From NCBI GenBank assembly GCA_052170315.1, contig JBQNAT010000004.1, forward strand, positions 62,001-126,000: DNA of 64,000 nucleotides. Direction: 5' to 3'. Under the pieces are notes generated by a model. That model was not told where the DNA came from, did no database searches, and saw nothing but the letters and a program-made list of their open reading frames with translations. Numbering within the stretch: position 1 is the stretch's first letter; each line of letters starts with the position of its first letter. This document shows positions 16,244 through 24,083 of the stretch, one piece after another. The DNA is from UBA9732 sp052170315 (GTDB taxonomy: Bacteria > Spirochaetota > Spirochaetia > Sphaerochaetales > Sphaerochaetaceae). A program made the position numbers and the translations under genes.

Positions 16244-17326
16244 ATGGGTTCTTCAACGAATAAAGGGAACATTTCAACCGTAATGCTTGCGGCATGCCTG
16301 ATTGCGATAGTCGTTTTTTGCTTCATAATGGCAGAACTTATGATTTCAGGCAGTCCCCGCGTGGGCAGATACAAAGACCCTGTTGTAGCTGCCCATGTTG
16401 TCAGAGGAACAATATACGACAGGAACGGAAGAGTACTTGCCGTTGAAATACCTCAGAATAATCTTTATGTGCGCTCGAACGACCCTGATGCTCAGATTAT
16501 TTCGCAGATTCTGGCTCTTCACCTGAACAGAACGCCGGAAGAGATATTTAAAGACATCACGGCATACGGGAACGCTGAAACAGTCCGTATTGCCTCGGGC
16601 CTTACCGCTGAAGAGTCATATGTCGTTGAAGAGGATTTGAGAAAGAACAACATTCCGGAAAAATCGGTCAGAATAGAAAAACAGTATGTAAGAACCTATC
16701 CCGCGGCTTTCCACGCCGCCCAGCTGATTCAGGAAACGGAAAGTGTTTTTGAAAAGGTTCTTAAACCAATACCCGAATATGACAAAAGCACAACATACGG
16801 CAACGATGTTTATCTTACCGTTGATTTGGACATTCAGTATCTCCTTGATCTTGCAACGCAGCAGATATTTGAACTTCAAAGCCCTGACTATTCCGTAGCT
16901 TTCATTTTGGACGCGGCTTCCGGAGAGGTTCTCGCAAGCACAACCTATCCTTTTTATGACCTGAATTACAGTTCTTCAATACCGGAAACTCAGAAAATCA
17001 ACAGGACTCTTGTCTCTTTTGTTTCAAGGCCTGAGATACGGGTAACAAATATAAAAGTCGTAAGTAAAGTACTTAACCATGAAAACGGTGAAAAGCTTAC
17101 TTCATATGGACTTAACGGAGATTATACAAAAGACCTGGAGGTTGTTCGGGATATGATAAACAACGCGGACGGTTTTACTTCAACAGTTTCCGGAATACCT
17201 GCCGAAGAACCCAAATATCTTGTTTTCATAGGTTCTGTGAACGCCCGCTTCTACAGGGTTTCAAGTGTTCTTGAATACGCGGTTTCCTCTCTTGAGGAAG
17301 GCCTTGCAGCGCAAAACAAGCTCTAA
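16244..17326 (+). CDS. Class B penicillin-binding protein remnant (FtsI-like) lacking the transpeptidase core
   Basis: At 360 residues it is much shorter than FtsI or PBP2 (usually 550-700). A transmembrane anchor (about 12-33) and the pedestal motif RGTIYDRNGRVLA (54-66) are clear. The pedestal continues to about 185, and the transpeptidase domain begins normally (LTVDLDIQYLLD, 191-202; DAASGEVLASTTYPFYD, 223-239; NRTL, 253-256). Where the active-site SxxK should be, TNIK (268-271) is found. The middle of the domain, including SxN and KTG, is missing, and the chain resumes with a segment like the region after KTG (PAEEPKYLVFIG, 319-330). No frameshift is seen and the frame is clean to a stop that overlaps the ybeY stop, so this looks like a maintained short protein. 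Family and losses are read by eye; a scaffold role with the FtsW-like protein is inferred. Confidence 0.8.
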   Translation: MGSSTNKGNISTVMLAACLIAIVVFCFIMAELMISGSPRVGRYKDPVVAAHVVRGTIYDRNGRVLAVEIPQNNLYVRSNDPDAQIISQILALHLNRTPEEIFKDITAYGNAETVRIASGLTAEESYVVEEDLRKNNIPEKSVRIEKQYVRTYPAAFHAAQLIQETESVFEKVLKPIPEYDKSTTYGNDVYLTVDLDIQYLLDLATQQIFELQSPDYSVAFILDAASGEVLASTTYPFYDLNYSSSIPETQKINRTLVSFVSRPEIRVTNIKVVSKVLNHENGEKLTSYGLNGDYTKDLEVVRDMINNADGFTSTVSGIPAEEPKYLVFIGSVNARFYRVSSVLEYAVSSLEEGLAAQNKL

Positions 17327-17787
17327 CTGCTCTGTTCCAGCTTTTTAAGAAGAGTCTCCTGATGCATAAGCATAGGTTCAGACGCGTCATTTGTACTGTG
17401 ATTTTCCCCTGAAAGGTGCAGAACGCCGTGTATCAGAAGACGCCGAAGTTCCTCATTCTCGGAAACATTGAAAGTTTTTGCGTTGCGTTTAAGGACTTCC
17501 GGACAGATAAGAATGTCTCCAAGAATCCTCTTTCGCCTTCCTGCGGTGATAAAAGGCCCTTCACTTTCGTCCTCTGCGGAGAAACTCAGGATGTCGGTGC
17601 TATCGTCAATGTTTCTGTATTCCCTGTTTACGCTGCGCATGTTTTCTTCAGCGACAAAGGAGACCGAGAACTCAACATCATTTAAACCAAGAGCTTTCAA
17701 TGTTCTGTTAAGGTGGTTTAACACATATTTTTTAGGCGCGAACTTAGCATAGGCGCTATTGTCGTAGGAAATATCTATGGTATTCAT
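17323..17787 (-). CDS. ybeY: Endoribonuclease YbeY
   Basis: Metal-dependent endoribonuclease for 16S rRNA 3'-end maturation and ribosome quality control. The 154 residues carry the three-histidine signature as HGVLHLSGENH, with Glu-Asn where Tyr-Asp is more usual, leaving all three zinc-binding His in place. It follows the pgpH-like gene by one base, and phoH precedes that; the phoH-HD phosphodiesterase-ybeY order is common in bacteria. The stop codons of this gene and the opposing FtsI-like gene overlap by 2 bases. Confidence 0.93.
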   Translation of the reverse strand: MNTIDISYDNSAYAKFAPKKYVLNHLNRTLKALGLNDVEFSVSFVAEENMRSVNREYRNIDDSTDILSFSAEDESEGPFITAGRRKRILGDILICPEVLKRNAKTFNVSENEELRRLLIHGVLHLSGENHSTNDASEPMLMHQETLLKKLEQSS

Positions 17788-17788
17788 A

Positions 17789-19969
17789 TCAATCCTCGTC
17801 AGGATATTCTATTCTTGAATGGTTTCGGGCAACCAGCGTTTTTACAAAGGCTTCACTGAGTGTCTTTATATCATTCATGGTCAGGCAGCTGTTATCCAGC
17901 TGTCCGCGTTCTATCTTGCCAAGGAAAATGGAATCTATCAGCTTTGCATATTTGGAAGCGTTCGGAGTAACTGTACGGCTGGCGGCTTCTACGGCATCCG
18001 CAAGACTTACTATGCCGCACTCACGGAAATCGGGTATTTCAGCGTTGTAGGCAAAATCGGAGGCTTTTACGCTGTCCCCTCTGTCATCGCTGTTCATTGC
18101 GGCATGGGTCTTAAGCGCTTCATTGTAGAAGTAGGAAATTACATCGTTACCGTGATGGCTTTCAATGATTTTCACTATTTCTATCGGAAGCCCGGCTTCT
18201 CTTCCCTTGTCCGCTCCAATTTTGATATGACTCTTTATTATGGCAACTGAAAGGCTTGGGTTTATGTCATCGTGTTTATTAACGCCGTTCTGATTTTCAA
18301 TAAAATATTCCGGATGTTCTATTTTGCCTATATCATGATAAAGACCGCCGACTCTTGCCAGCAGAGCATTCGCTCCTATTGCCCTGGCTCCGACCTCGGC
18401 CAGATCCGCGACGGCTACAGAGTGGCTGTAGGTTCCGGGGGCGGACTGGGACAATCTTGTAAGAAGAGGACTGTCGCCGTAGGCAAGCTCGTAAAGCCTG
18501 AATACCGTAGGCAGGTTGAAAACTTTTTCCGCAAGGGGAAGAAGCGCCGAAAGAAGGATGTATGCGATAGCGACGTTCATGAGAGTTCCAAGCAGGACGG
18601 TGAAAATCATCCTGAAGGAAACCTCGTTTATTAGCATGAAAATGATGGTTACACCCGCGCAGGCAATGCTTGAGAAGAACCACTGATAGACCATATCAAG
18701 TCTTTTATTGAAAAAACGTATAAGAAGCACACATGTAGAGCCGCATACGAGACAGTAGAAAAAGGTATAAACGGATGATGTGGGAAGCGTGGCCATTACC
18801 GCGGAGAACATGAAGCTTGAAATGAAGCCCACACGTCTTGCCCCTGTTACATCCGTCATAAACAGGGGGATAAGGAACACGGGAAGGAAAGAATCTGTAA
18901 ATTCAAGATTAAGCCGCGACGAAATCAAGGTAAGGAAATACGCGGCAATGAGCGATATGATAAAAGCTACTGTAAGCAGTATATGGTACTGGACAAAATG
19001 AAAGTCGTTTTTACCTATGTAACTACCAAAAATCACAAGTCCCACGGCAAGCATTACGGCATCGAAAACAATGTGTCCGAAGGTCTCCAGGAATGTAAAG
19101 CGGTTGCTTTGAGTGCTAAGCAGTTTCAGAAGTTCAATCTGTTCATGATTGACAACATGGTCGGCGGCTATTAATATCTGCCCTTTTGTAATTGAAATTA
19201 CAACAGGGTCTACGCTTTTGGCAGCCTCATCACGTCTGTACTGAGTAAGAACGCTGTCATAGACTATGTTCGGCTCTGTAATGCCCGCAATAAGTTCTTC
19301 AAGGAGTATTCCGTCAGCGGCCGAAAGGCCTTCGAAGCCTGTTTTCAGTTTTTCGGAAAGATACTGTCTGATAGTTGAAGAGGTAATTATATTCGTATCG
19401 TCAATTGAGACGGTACTCTCATAATTGTTCGTTTCATAGCCGTAACGGTTGCTTAAAGTTATCTGCGAGTAACCTTCCGCTCTTGCGGCTGAAATCTCTG
19501 AAGCATCAAAATATCCTGTAATAATAATTTCTCTGACAATGTCATAAACAAGGGACATTATATCGGAATTTTCATTAGAAATCAGTTTCAAGGCCATTGA
19601 AGCGCCTAAAATTTTTTCAAGAGCGTCCTTATCGCCTTTAGCTATGGCTGTCCTTACCATATCAGTTTTTTCTATAATGGCCGACGATTTCGTTATGGAA
19701 TAAGAAAAAACCGGAAGCGTTGAACGGCGGGCTTCCTCCATGTTGGCCGCGGTAGCTTCATTGTCTATCAGGTCTATGGAGGTCTTCGCGTAGACGTTCC
19801 TGTCTGAAATTTCGCCTGCGGTATAGCCTGAGTAGACGGACCTGTAATGAAGCTCCCCTGCAGTTTTAAGCAGAACGGGCACAAGTACCGAGCATACAAG
19901 CATTATCGCCAGACAGATAAAGTACGTTGCCTTGTTGCTTTCAGTTCTGTCTGTTTTAGTTTTTTTCAT
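17789..19969 (-). CDS. Membrane HD-domain phosphodiesterase (PgpH/YqfF type), probable c-di-AMP hydrolase
   Basis: The protein (about 726 residues from ATG 19969; a TTG at 19978 is closer to AAAGG) has one N-terminal helix (about 15-35) and an extracytoplasmic 7TMR-HDED-like domain to about 265. A block of seven membrane helices (about 275-465) and a cytoplasmic HD domain with GGLYHDIGKIEHP and SHHGND follow. Listeria PgpH, of the same architecture, hydrolyses cyclic di-AMP. All HD metal ligands appear present. The start lies inside the 3' end of phoH, so translation is coupled. Substrate is inferred from the family; no diadenylate cyclase is in this window. Confidence 0.88.
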   Translation of the reverse strand: MKKTKTDRTESNKATYFICLAIMLVCSVLVPVLLKTAGELHYRSVYSGYTAGEISDRNVYAKTSIDLIDNEATAANMEEARRSTLPVFSYSITKSSAIIEKTDMVRTAIAKGDKDALEKILGASMALKLISNENSDIMSLVYDIVREIIITGYFDASEISAARAEGYSQITLSNRYGYETNNYESTVSIDDTNIITSSTIRQYLSEKLKTGFEGLSAADGILLEELIAGITEPNIVYDSVLTQYRRDEAAKSVDPVVISITKGQILIAADHVVNHEQIELLKLLSTQSNRFTFLETFGHIVFDAVMLAVGLVIFGSYIGKNDFHFVQYHILLTVAFIISLIAAYFLTLISSRLNLEFTDSFLPVFLIPLFMTDVTGARRVGFISSFMFSAVMATLPTSSVYTFFYCLVCGSTCVLLIRFFNKRLDMVYQWFFSSIACAGVTIIFMLINEVSFRMIFTVLLGTLMNVAIAYILLSALLPLAEKVFNLPTVFRLYELAYGDSPLLTRLSQSAPGTYSHSVAVADLAEVGARAIGANALLARVGGLYHDIGKIEHPEYFIENQNGVNKHDDINPSLSVAIIKSHIKIGADKGREAGLPIEIVKIIESHHGNDVISYFYNEALKTHAAMNSDDRGDSVKASDFAYNAEIPDFRECGIVSLADAVEAASRTVTPNASKYAKLIDSIFLGKIERGQLDNSCLTMNDIKTLSEAFVKTLVARNHSRIEYPDED

Positions 19970-20912
19970 ACGCGTCAATAATCCTTTGCACAATACGTGA
20001 ACGCACGACATCTCTTGCCGTGAAATTCACAAATTCAATTCCTTCGATATCACGTAATACATCCCTTGCGTGGACAAGTCCGCTTGATGACGTATTGGGA
20101 AGGTCTATTTGCGTGATGTCGCCTGTTATTATAGCACAGGAGTTTTCTCCTATCCTAGTAAGAAACATTTTCATCTGCGTTCTGGTTGTATTCTGAGCCT
20201 CGTCAAGTATGATACAGGCATTGTGTATGCTTCTTCCCCTCATATATGCAAGAGGCGCGATTTCAATAGCGCCCGAGTCCTCAAGCCTTCTTATGGTAGC
20301 GGGAGCCAGAAGCGCCTCCATTCCGTCATAAAGCGGTTTAAGATACGGGTTCAGCTTCTGAGAAAAGTCTCCGGGGAGGAAGCCAAGGCTTTCTCCTGCC
20401 TCTACAACAGGTCTTGTCAGAATAAGTTTCTGCTTTCCGCCGCTTAAAATTTCACCCAGACTGTACGCAACCGCAAGGTATGTTTTGCCTGTACCCGCGG
20501 GGCCTATACCGAATGTTATCTGGCTGTTTTTCATTGAGCGTATATATCTTTCCTGATTCAGGCTCTTAGGATAGACGGACTTGTTCAGCACAGAGATGAA
20601 ATCCCGTTTCGCGGAACTTGTGCCTTCCCCGTTTTCTTCCAAATTCTGAACAGCTTTGTACTCCATTAGAATTTCAGGCTCCCCAATATCTTCAGTAATC
20701 CCGGAAAGCCTTGAAAGTCTGTCGAAAAGTTCAGTGAAAAGACCGGCGCTCCTTTCAGGGTCAACGCTTTCTTCCGTACTGCACTCCACACGGTTTCCTT
20801 TCACGTAGATACTGCAGCCAAAGAGTCTTTCAATGTATGGAATGTTGGAATCGTTTACGCCGCATACAGTTCTAAGGGCATCTAAATCTTCAAATACAAA
20901 ACCTGTTCCCAT
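19956..20912 (-). CDS. PhoH family ATPase (PhoH-like)
   Basis: Cytoplasmic P-loop protein linked to RNA metabolism. I use ATG 20912 (318 residues), which shares its A with the lptD stop (TGATG) and is preceded by GGGAG; the frame is open 32 codons upstream within lptD. Walker A is GPAGTGKTYLAVAY, and the DEAD-like motif is ILDEAQNTT, followed by TGDITQIDLP. The N-terminal 90 residues look KH-like (YIERLFGCSIYVKG). It lies upstream of pgpH and ybeY, the classic arrangement. Biochemical function is not well settled for this family. Confidence 0.92.
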   Translation of the reverse strand: MGTGFVFEDLDALRTVCGVNDSNIPYIERLFGCSIYVKGNRVECSTEESVDPERSAGLFTELFDRLSRLSGITEDIGEPEILMEYKAVQNLEENGEGTSSAKRDFISVLNKSVYPKSLNQERYIRSMKNSQITFGIGPAGTGKTYLAVAYSLGEILSGGKQKLILTRPVVEAGESLGFLPGDFSQKLNPYLKPLYDGMEALLAPATIRRLEDSGAIEIAPLAYMRGRSIHNACIILDEAQNTTRTQMKMFLTRIGENSCAIITGDITQIDLPNTSSSGLVHARDVLRDIEGIEFVNFTARDVVRSRIVQRIIDAYEKN

Positions 20913-23900
20913 CAGTTCCACTCCCTGTTGTATCCGTCCCAGCTGCCGTTTGCCTTCAGCTCCGGAATGGCGTTCCATTTGATATACACAGTCACCGACG
21001 GAACCCATTCGTACTTGCCACTGTATTGTGTTGTAAGACCGCCCTTTGCGTCAATGCACAGTTTCCAGTCTTTCATGTAGTGTACGGCGCTGAGGCTTAA
21101 CGCGGAAAGATTAAAGCCGGTATTCCGTCTTCCTTCTCCGAAAAAATCAAAGGAGCGCATCAGGTCTTCAAACATGCTTTCAAGGCTGAAGGAACCTTCA
21201 CGATAATAACGCGCGAAGGATTTGTTCGCGCTGCTTACGTTTATGCTCAGGTCCAGAAATTCCGCTATCCTGAAATCAAAACCCAGGCTTGCGGTAAAAG
21301 CGCTTCTGTAAGGGTTTTGAAAATCATAGTTAAAGGACGATGAAAACTTTGATTTAAGACTTATTCTTCCTTTCCAGAACGTAAGTTCCTCCTGCTCAAG
21401 TTTCAAAGCTATGGTAAAATTGTCCTTTTTGAAGTTTTCTCCCTTAAAACCCATTGATGTACTTGCGTTTATGGTAAACGGATTCGCAGACAGAGAATAT
21501 GAAGCCGCAAACGACAGCCTTTCTGCTTTGAAATTTCCTTTAAAGGAAGCGTTTTCCGTAAGTATAAGGCCATTCAGCGGTTTTACTACCGCTTTTTGCA
21601 CAAGACTGTACGAGCTTTTTGTAAAATCATAACGGTTGGAAAATGACAGCTGCAGAAAGGAAGAGCTGAAGGAAAAGTTGAGGTTGCCTGTATCTTTTTT
21701 AAAATTGCTCTCCCCTTCACGCCTGTTAAGAGAAAAATCAGCATGCGCCGTGAAGCCGTTTTTCGAATAAGAGGCGGACGGTTTTAAAACCTCCGTAAGA
21801 GGTTTCAGCTGAGTATAAAAACCGAAAGTAAAACTTCCGGCTTTTCTGGAAAAATTAAGAGCATGAACGCTTACATCCTCTTTTGTCCAATTTCCCCACG
21901 CTTCTTTCAAGGTAGTTGTCCCCGAATAACTGTAGCGGTAATGGGAATAGATTTTCTGCGTCAGGTCATATGTAAGTCCCAGTTTCGGGCTTGAAACCTT
22001 CAAAACGGATACAAGGGAAAAATCATCTGTTTCCGCAGACTGCCGGGAAATATTGTTAAGCGCATAGTTAAACTGAGGTCTTACTGTTTCAGTGATATCA
22101 AACCACTGACCGGGAGATGAGACTTTTACATACAGCGTTCCGCCTATTTTGGTATAGAAACTGTCATGTTTAAGCTCTTCCCTGTAAACGTTGTCCAGCG
22201 TCTGCCTGTAGGTATAGCCTATTTTGAAGGTGCCGCCTTCCTCCAGGTTCTTTTCCTGCTGAAGTACAGGTCCTTCGTAGGCATTTACTGCGTTTTCCCT
22301 CCCTACTGATTCAGACAGGCTTTCCCCTGTTTTTTCCGCAAGCTGTAAGCTGTAAAGCTCGTCCGAAAATGCCTGCGCCGCGGAACTTTGGTACTTCGGC
22401 TTTACAGTTCGGTTTTCGTCCTCATTTTCTTTGCCGTTTTTTCGATTCCAGCTCAAATTCTTTAAATCCAGGAATGTGCCGCCGGAACTGAAACTGAAAT
22501 AAGGAAGGGATGCTTCAACGGCTTTTGCCTTATACCGTTTTTCGCCGTTTTCCGTTACGCGTCCAAGGCTGTAGTCTATGTCCGCTTTAAGCGAAGAAAT
22601 GTTGAAGCTGAATTTTCCTTCCGTTTTGCTGTAGGAAAAATTTAAAAGCTGAGTGAAAGAAGACTGCGTTGAGTAAAGTTTTGGGAAGGTCTGTTCCGTT
22701 CCAAGAAGAGAAGTCAGAGCGAAAGCCGTGTTCCTGTTCAGAAAATCTGCGCGGACATAAGGGTCGCTGAAAAACGGAAGCTTTGCGCTGAAAGCAAGAC
22801 TGTCGGCATTGTAATCCAGAGAAAAATCAAAAGTATACCGGAAGCGCCCCAAATACTCATCCCGTTTTTCCGCGCTGTAGCCCGCAGCTCCTACAGCTCC
22901 GACGCTGAGCTTTCCGTCATAGAAGCGGTTTAAAGTATCCAGACCCAGAACAAGGCCAAGCTTTTCATAAACATCCGCGAACGTCGCGAGATAGCTTGAA
23001 CTCTTTCGAGCCCACTGTTCAAGAGCGCCCGGCTCCTCGCCTTCCTTCAAAGCTCTGTAGTAAAAGCCGTCCCTTACCGTTTTCCCGTCTTCATCCGTCT
23101 TTAAAAAGGAAATTATGGACGAGGCTACGTCTTTGCGGTTATCCGATGAACCCTGAAGCTTAAGTTTAGGGTAGCTGCCGTACAGTTCCAGAGTTGCGGA
23201 AAGAAAGGCTCCCTTCGTTCCTGAAAACCCTATCGCGGGATTAAAGGAAAGCCGCGTACCGGGATAAAAGAAAAAAGGAATGTAGAAAATAGGAACTCTT
23301 CCCAGACGCAGCACAGCATTATCAAGGAAGAAATCGTTTTCAAGTATTGAAAGTCCGGAAGCGGTTATGCTCCAATAGGGCTCATCCTGACTTGTGGAAA
23401 TCATTCCGTCTCTGAAGAAAACGCCGTCAAGGCTTCCCGAATATGAAATCGACTTCCCGCCGGCATAGAAGATTATACTCTCTCCGTCGGAGTTTGTCCT
23501 AGTTGTCGTATTTCCTCCGGAAAACACAACTATGTCCAGGTTTCCCCAGTCAAGCCGCAAAATTTGCCCCTCATAGGCTCTGACGGTTTCCGCCTTCTCG
23601 CTTAAAGATACTCTGCCAGACGCTTCAAGTATCTTTTTTTCAATATCAATGAAAACCTTATCAGCAGAAACAGAACGCTCTGTACCGTCATCAGCCGCGG
23701 AAAAGGACATTTTTACATTTCCCGAAAGAATTATGACTTTTTCCGAGCTGTAAAGCGTCTGTGAGCTTTCAATAATTATGGAAGCCGCGGATTCCGATAA
23801 TTCTTCCTCTTCTTCTGAACTTTCAGTCTCTTCTATTCCGAAATAGGAAAACAAATTCCGCCTAAGACCGTTTTCATCGGATTTTGAATCAAGCCCATAG

Positions 23901-24031
23901 GCATTACACATGGCCTGAAGCTCTTCATATGTGGATAGCTGTATGGATTGCATGAGAAGATTCCGCTCCGAATAGGAGCTGAAAATGAGGACAGTCAGAA
24001 ATATCAGAACAGCCAGTACCTTTTTCATCAT
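20912..24031 (-). CDS. lptD: LPS-assembly protein LptD/OstA-like outer-membrane protein
   Basis: Very large outer-membrane protein (1039 residues) with an N-terminal signal peptide (MMKKVLAVLIFLTVLIFSSYS). An OstA/LptA-like beta-jellyroll spans roughly 90-200 (LYSSEKVIILSGNVKMSF and VSADKVFIDIEKKILEASG). The LptD segment VLRLGRVPIFYIPFFFYPG follows, then a long barrel of alternating strands to the C-terminus. In other bacteria LptD with LptE inserts lipopolysaccharide into the outer leaflet. It is Ser/Lys/Phe-rich and larger than the E. coli protein. It follows uvrA and precedes phoH. Presence implies an Lpt-type glycolipid export route, though the glycolipid itself is not shown. Confidence 0.85.
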   Translation of the reverse strand: MMKKVLAVLIFLTVLIFSSYSERNLLMQSIQLSTYEELQAMCNAYGLDSKSDENGLRRNLFSYFGIEETESSEEEEELSESAASIIIESSQTLYSSEKVIILSGNVKMSFSAADDGTERSVSADKVFIDIEKKILEASGRVSLSEKAETVRAYEGQILRLDWGNLDIVVFSGGNTTTRTNSDGESIIFYAGGKSISYSGSLDGVFFRDGMISTSQDEPYWSITASGLSILENDFFLDNAVLRLGRVPIFYIPFFFYPGTRLSFNPAIGFSGTKGAFLSATLELYGSYPKLKLQGSSDNRKDVASSIISFLKTDEDGKTVRDGFYYRALKEGEEPGALEQWARKSSSYLATFADVYEKLGLVLGLDTLNRFYDGKLSVGAVGAAGYSAEKRDEYLGRFRYTFDFSLDYNADSLAFSAKLPFFSDPYVRADFLNRNTAFALTSLLGTEQTFPKLYSTQSSFTQLLNFSYSKTEGKFSFNISSLKADIDYSLGRVTENGEKRYKAKAVEASLPYFSFSSGGTFLDLKNLSWNRKNGKENEDENRTVKPKYQSSAAQAFSDELYSLQLAEKTGESLSESVGRENAVNAYEGPVLQQEKNLEEGGTFKIGYTYRQTLDNVYREELKHDSFYTKIGGTLYVKVSSPGQWFDITETVRPQFNYALNNISRQSAETDDFSLVSVLKVSSPKLGLTYDLTQKIYSHYRYSYSGTTTLKEAWGNWTKEDVSVHALNFSRKAGSFTFGFYTQLKPLTEVLKPSASYSKNGFTAHADFSLNRREGESNFKKDTGNLNFSFSSSFLQLSFSNRYDFTKSSYSLVQKAVVKPLNGLILTENASFKGNFKAERLSFAASYSLSANPFTINASTSMGFKGENFKKDNFTIALKLEQEELTFWKGRISLKSKFSSSFNYDFQNPYRSAFTASLGFDFRIAEFLDLSINVSSANKSFARYYREGSFSLESMFEDLMRSFDFFGEGRRNTGFNLSALSLSAVHYMKDWKLCIDAKGGLTTQYSGKYEWVPSVTVYIKWNAIPELKANGSWDGYNREWN

Positions 24032-24083
24032 CCGGGTTATTATATTACAGCGTAAGAGCTATAGCCATAAATAAAAACTCACA

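Noticed and set aside
16244..17326. Ordinary pseudogene of ftsI caused by frameshift
   Set aside because: The frame is uninterrupted from start to stop, and a region resembling the C-terminal part of the transpeptidase domain is still in phase; a simple frameshift would not leave this pattern.
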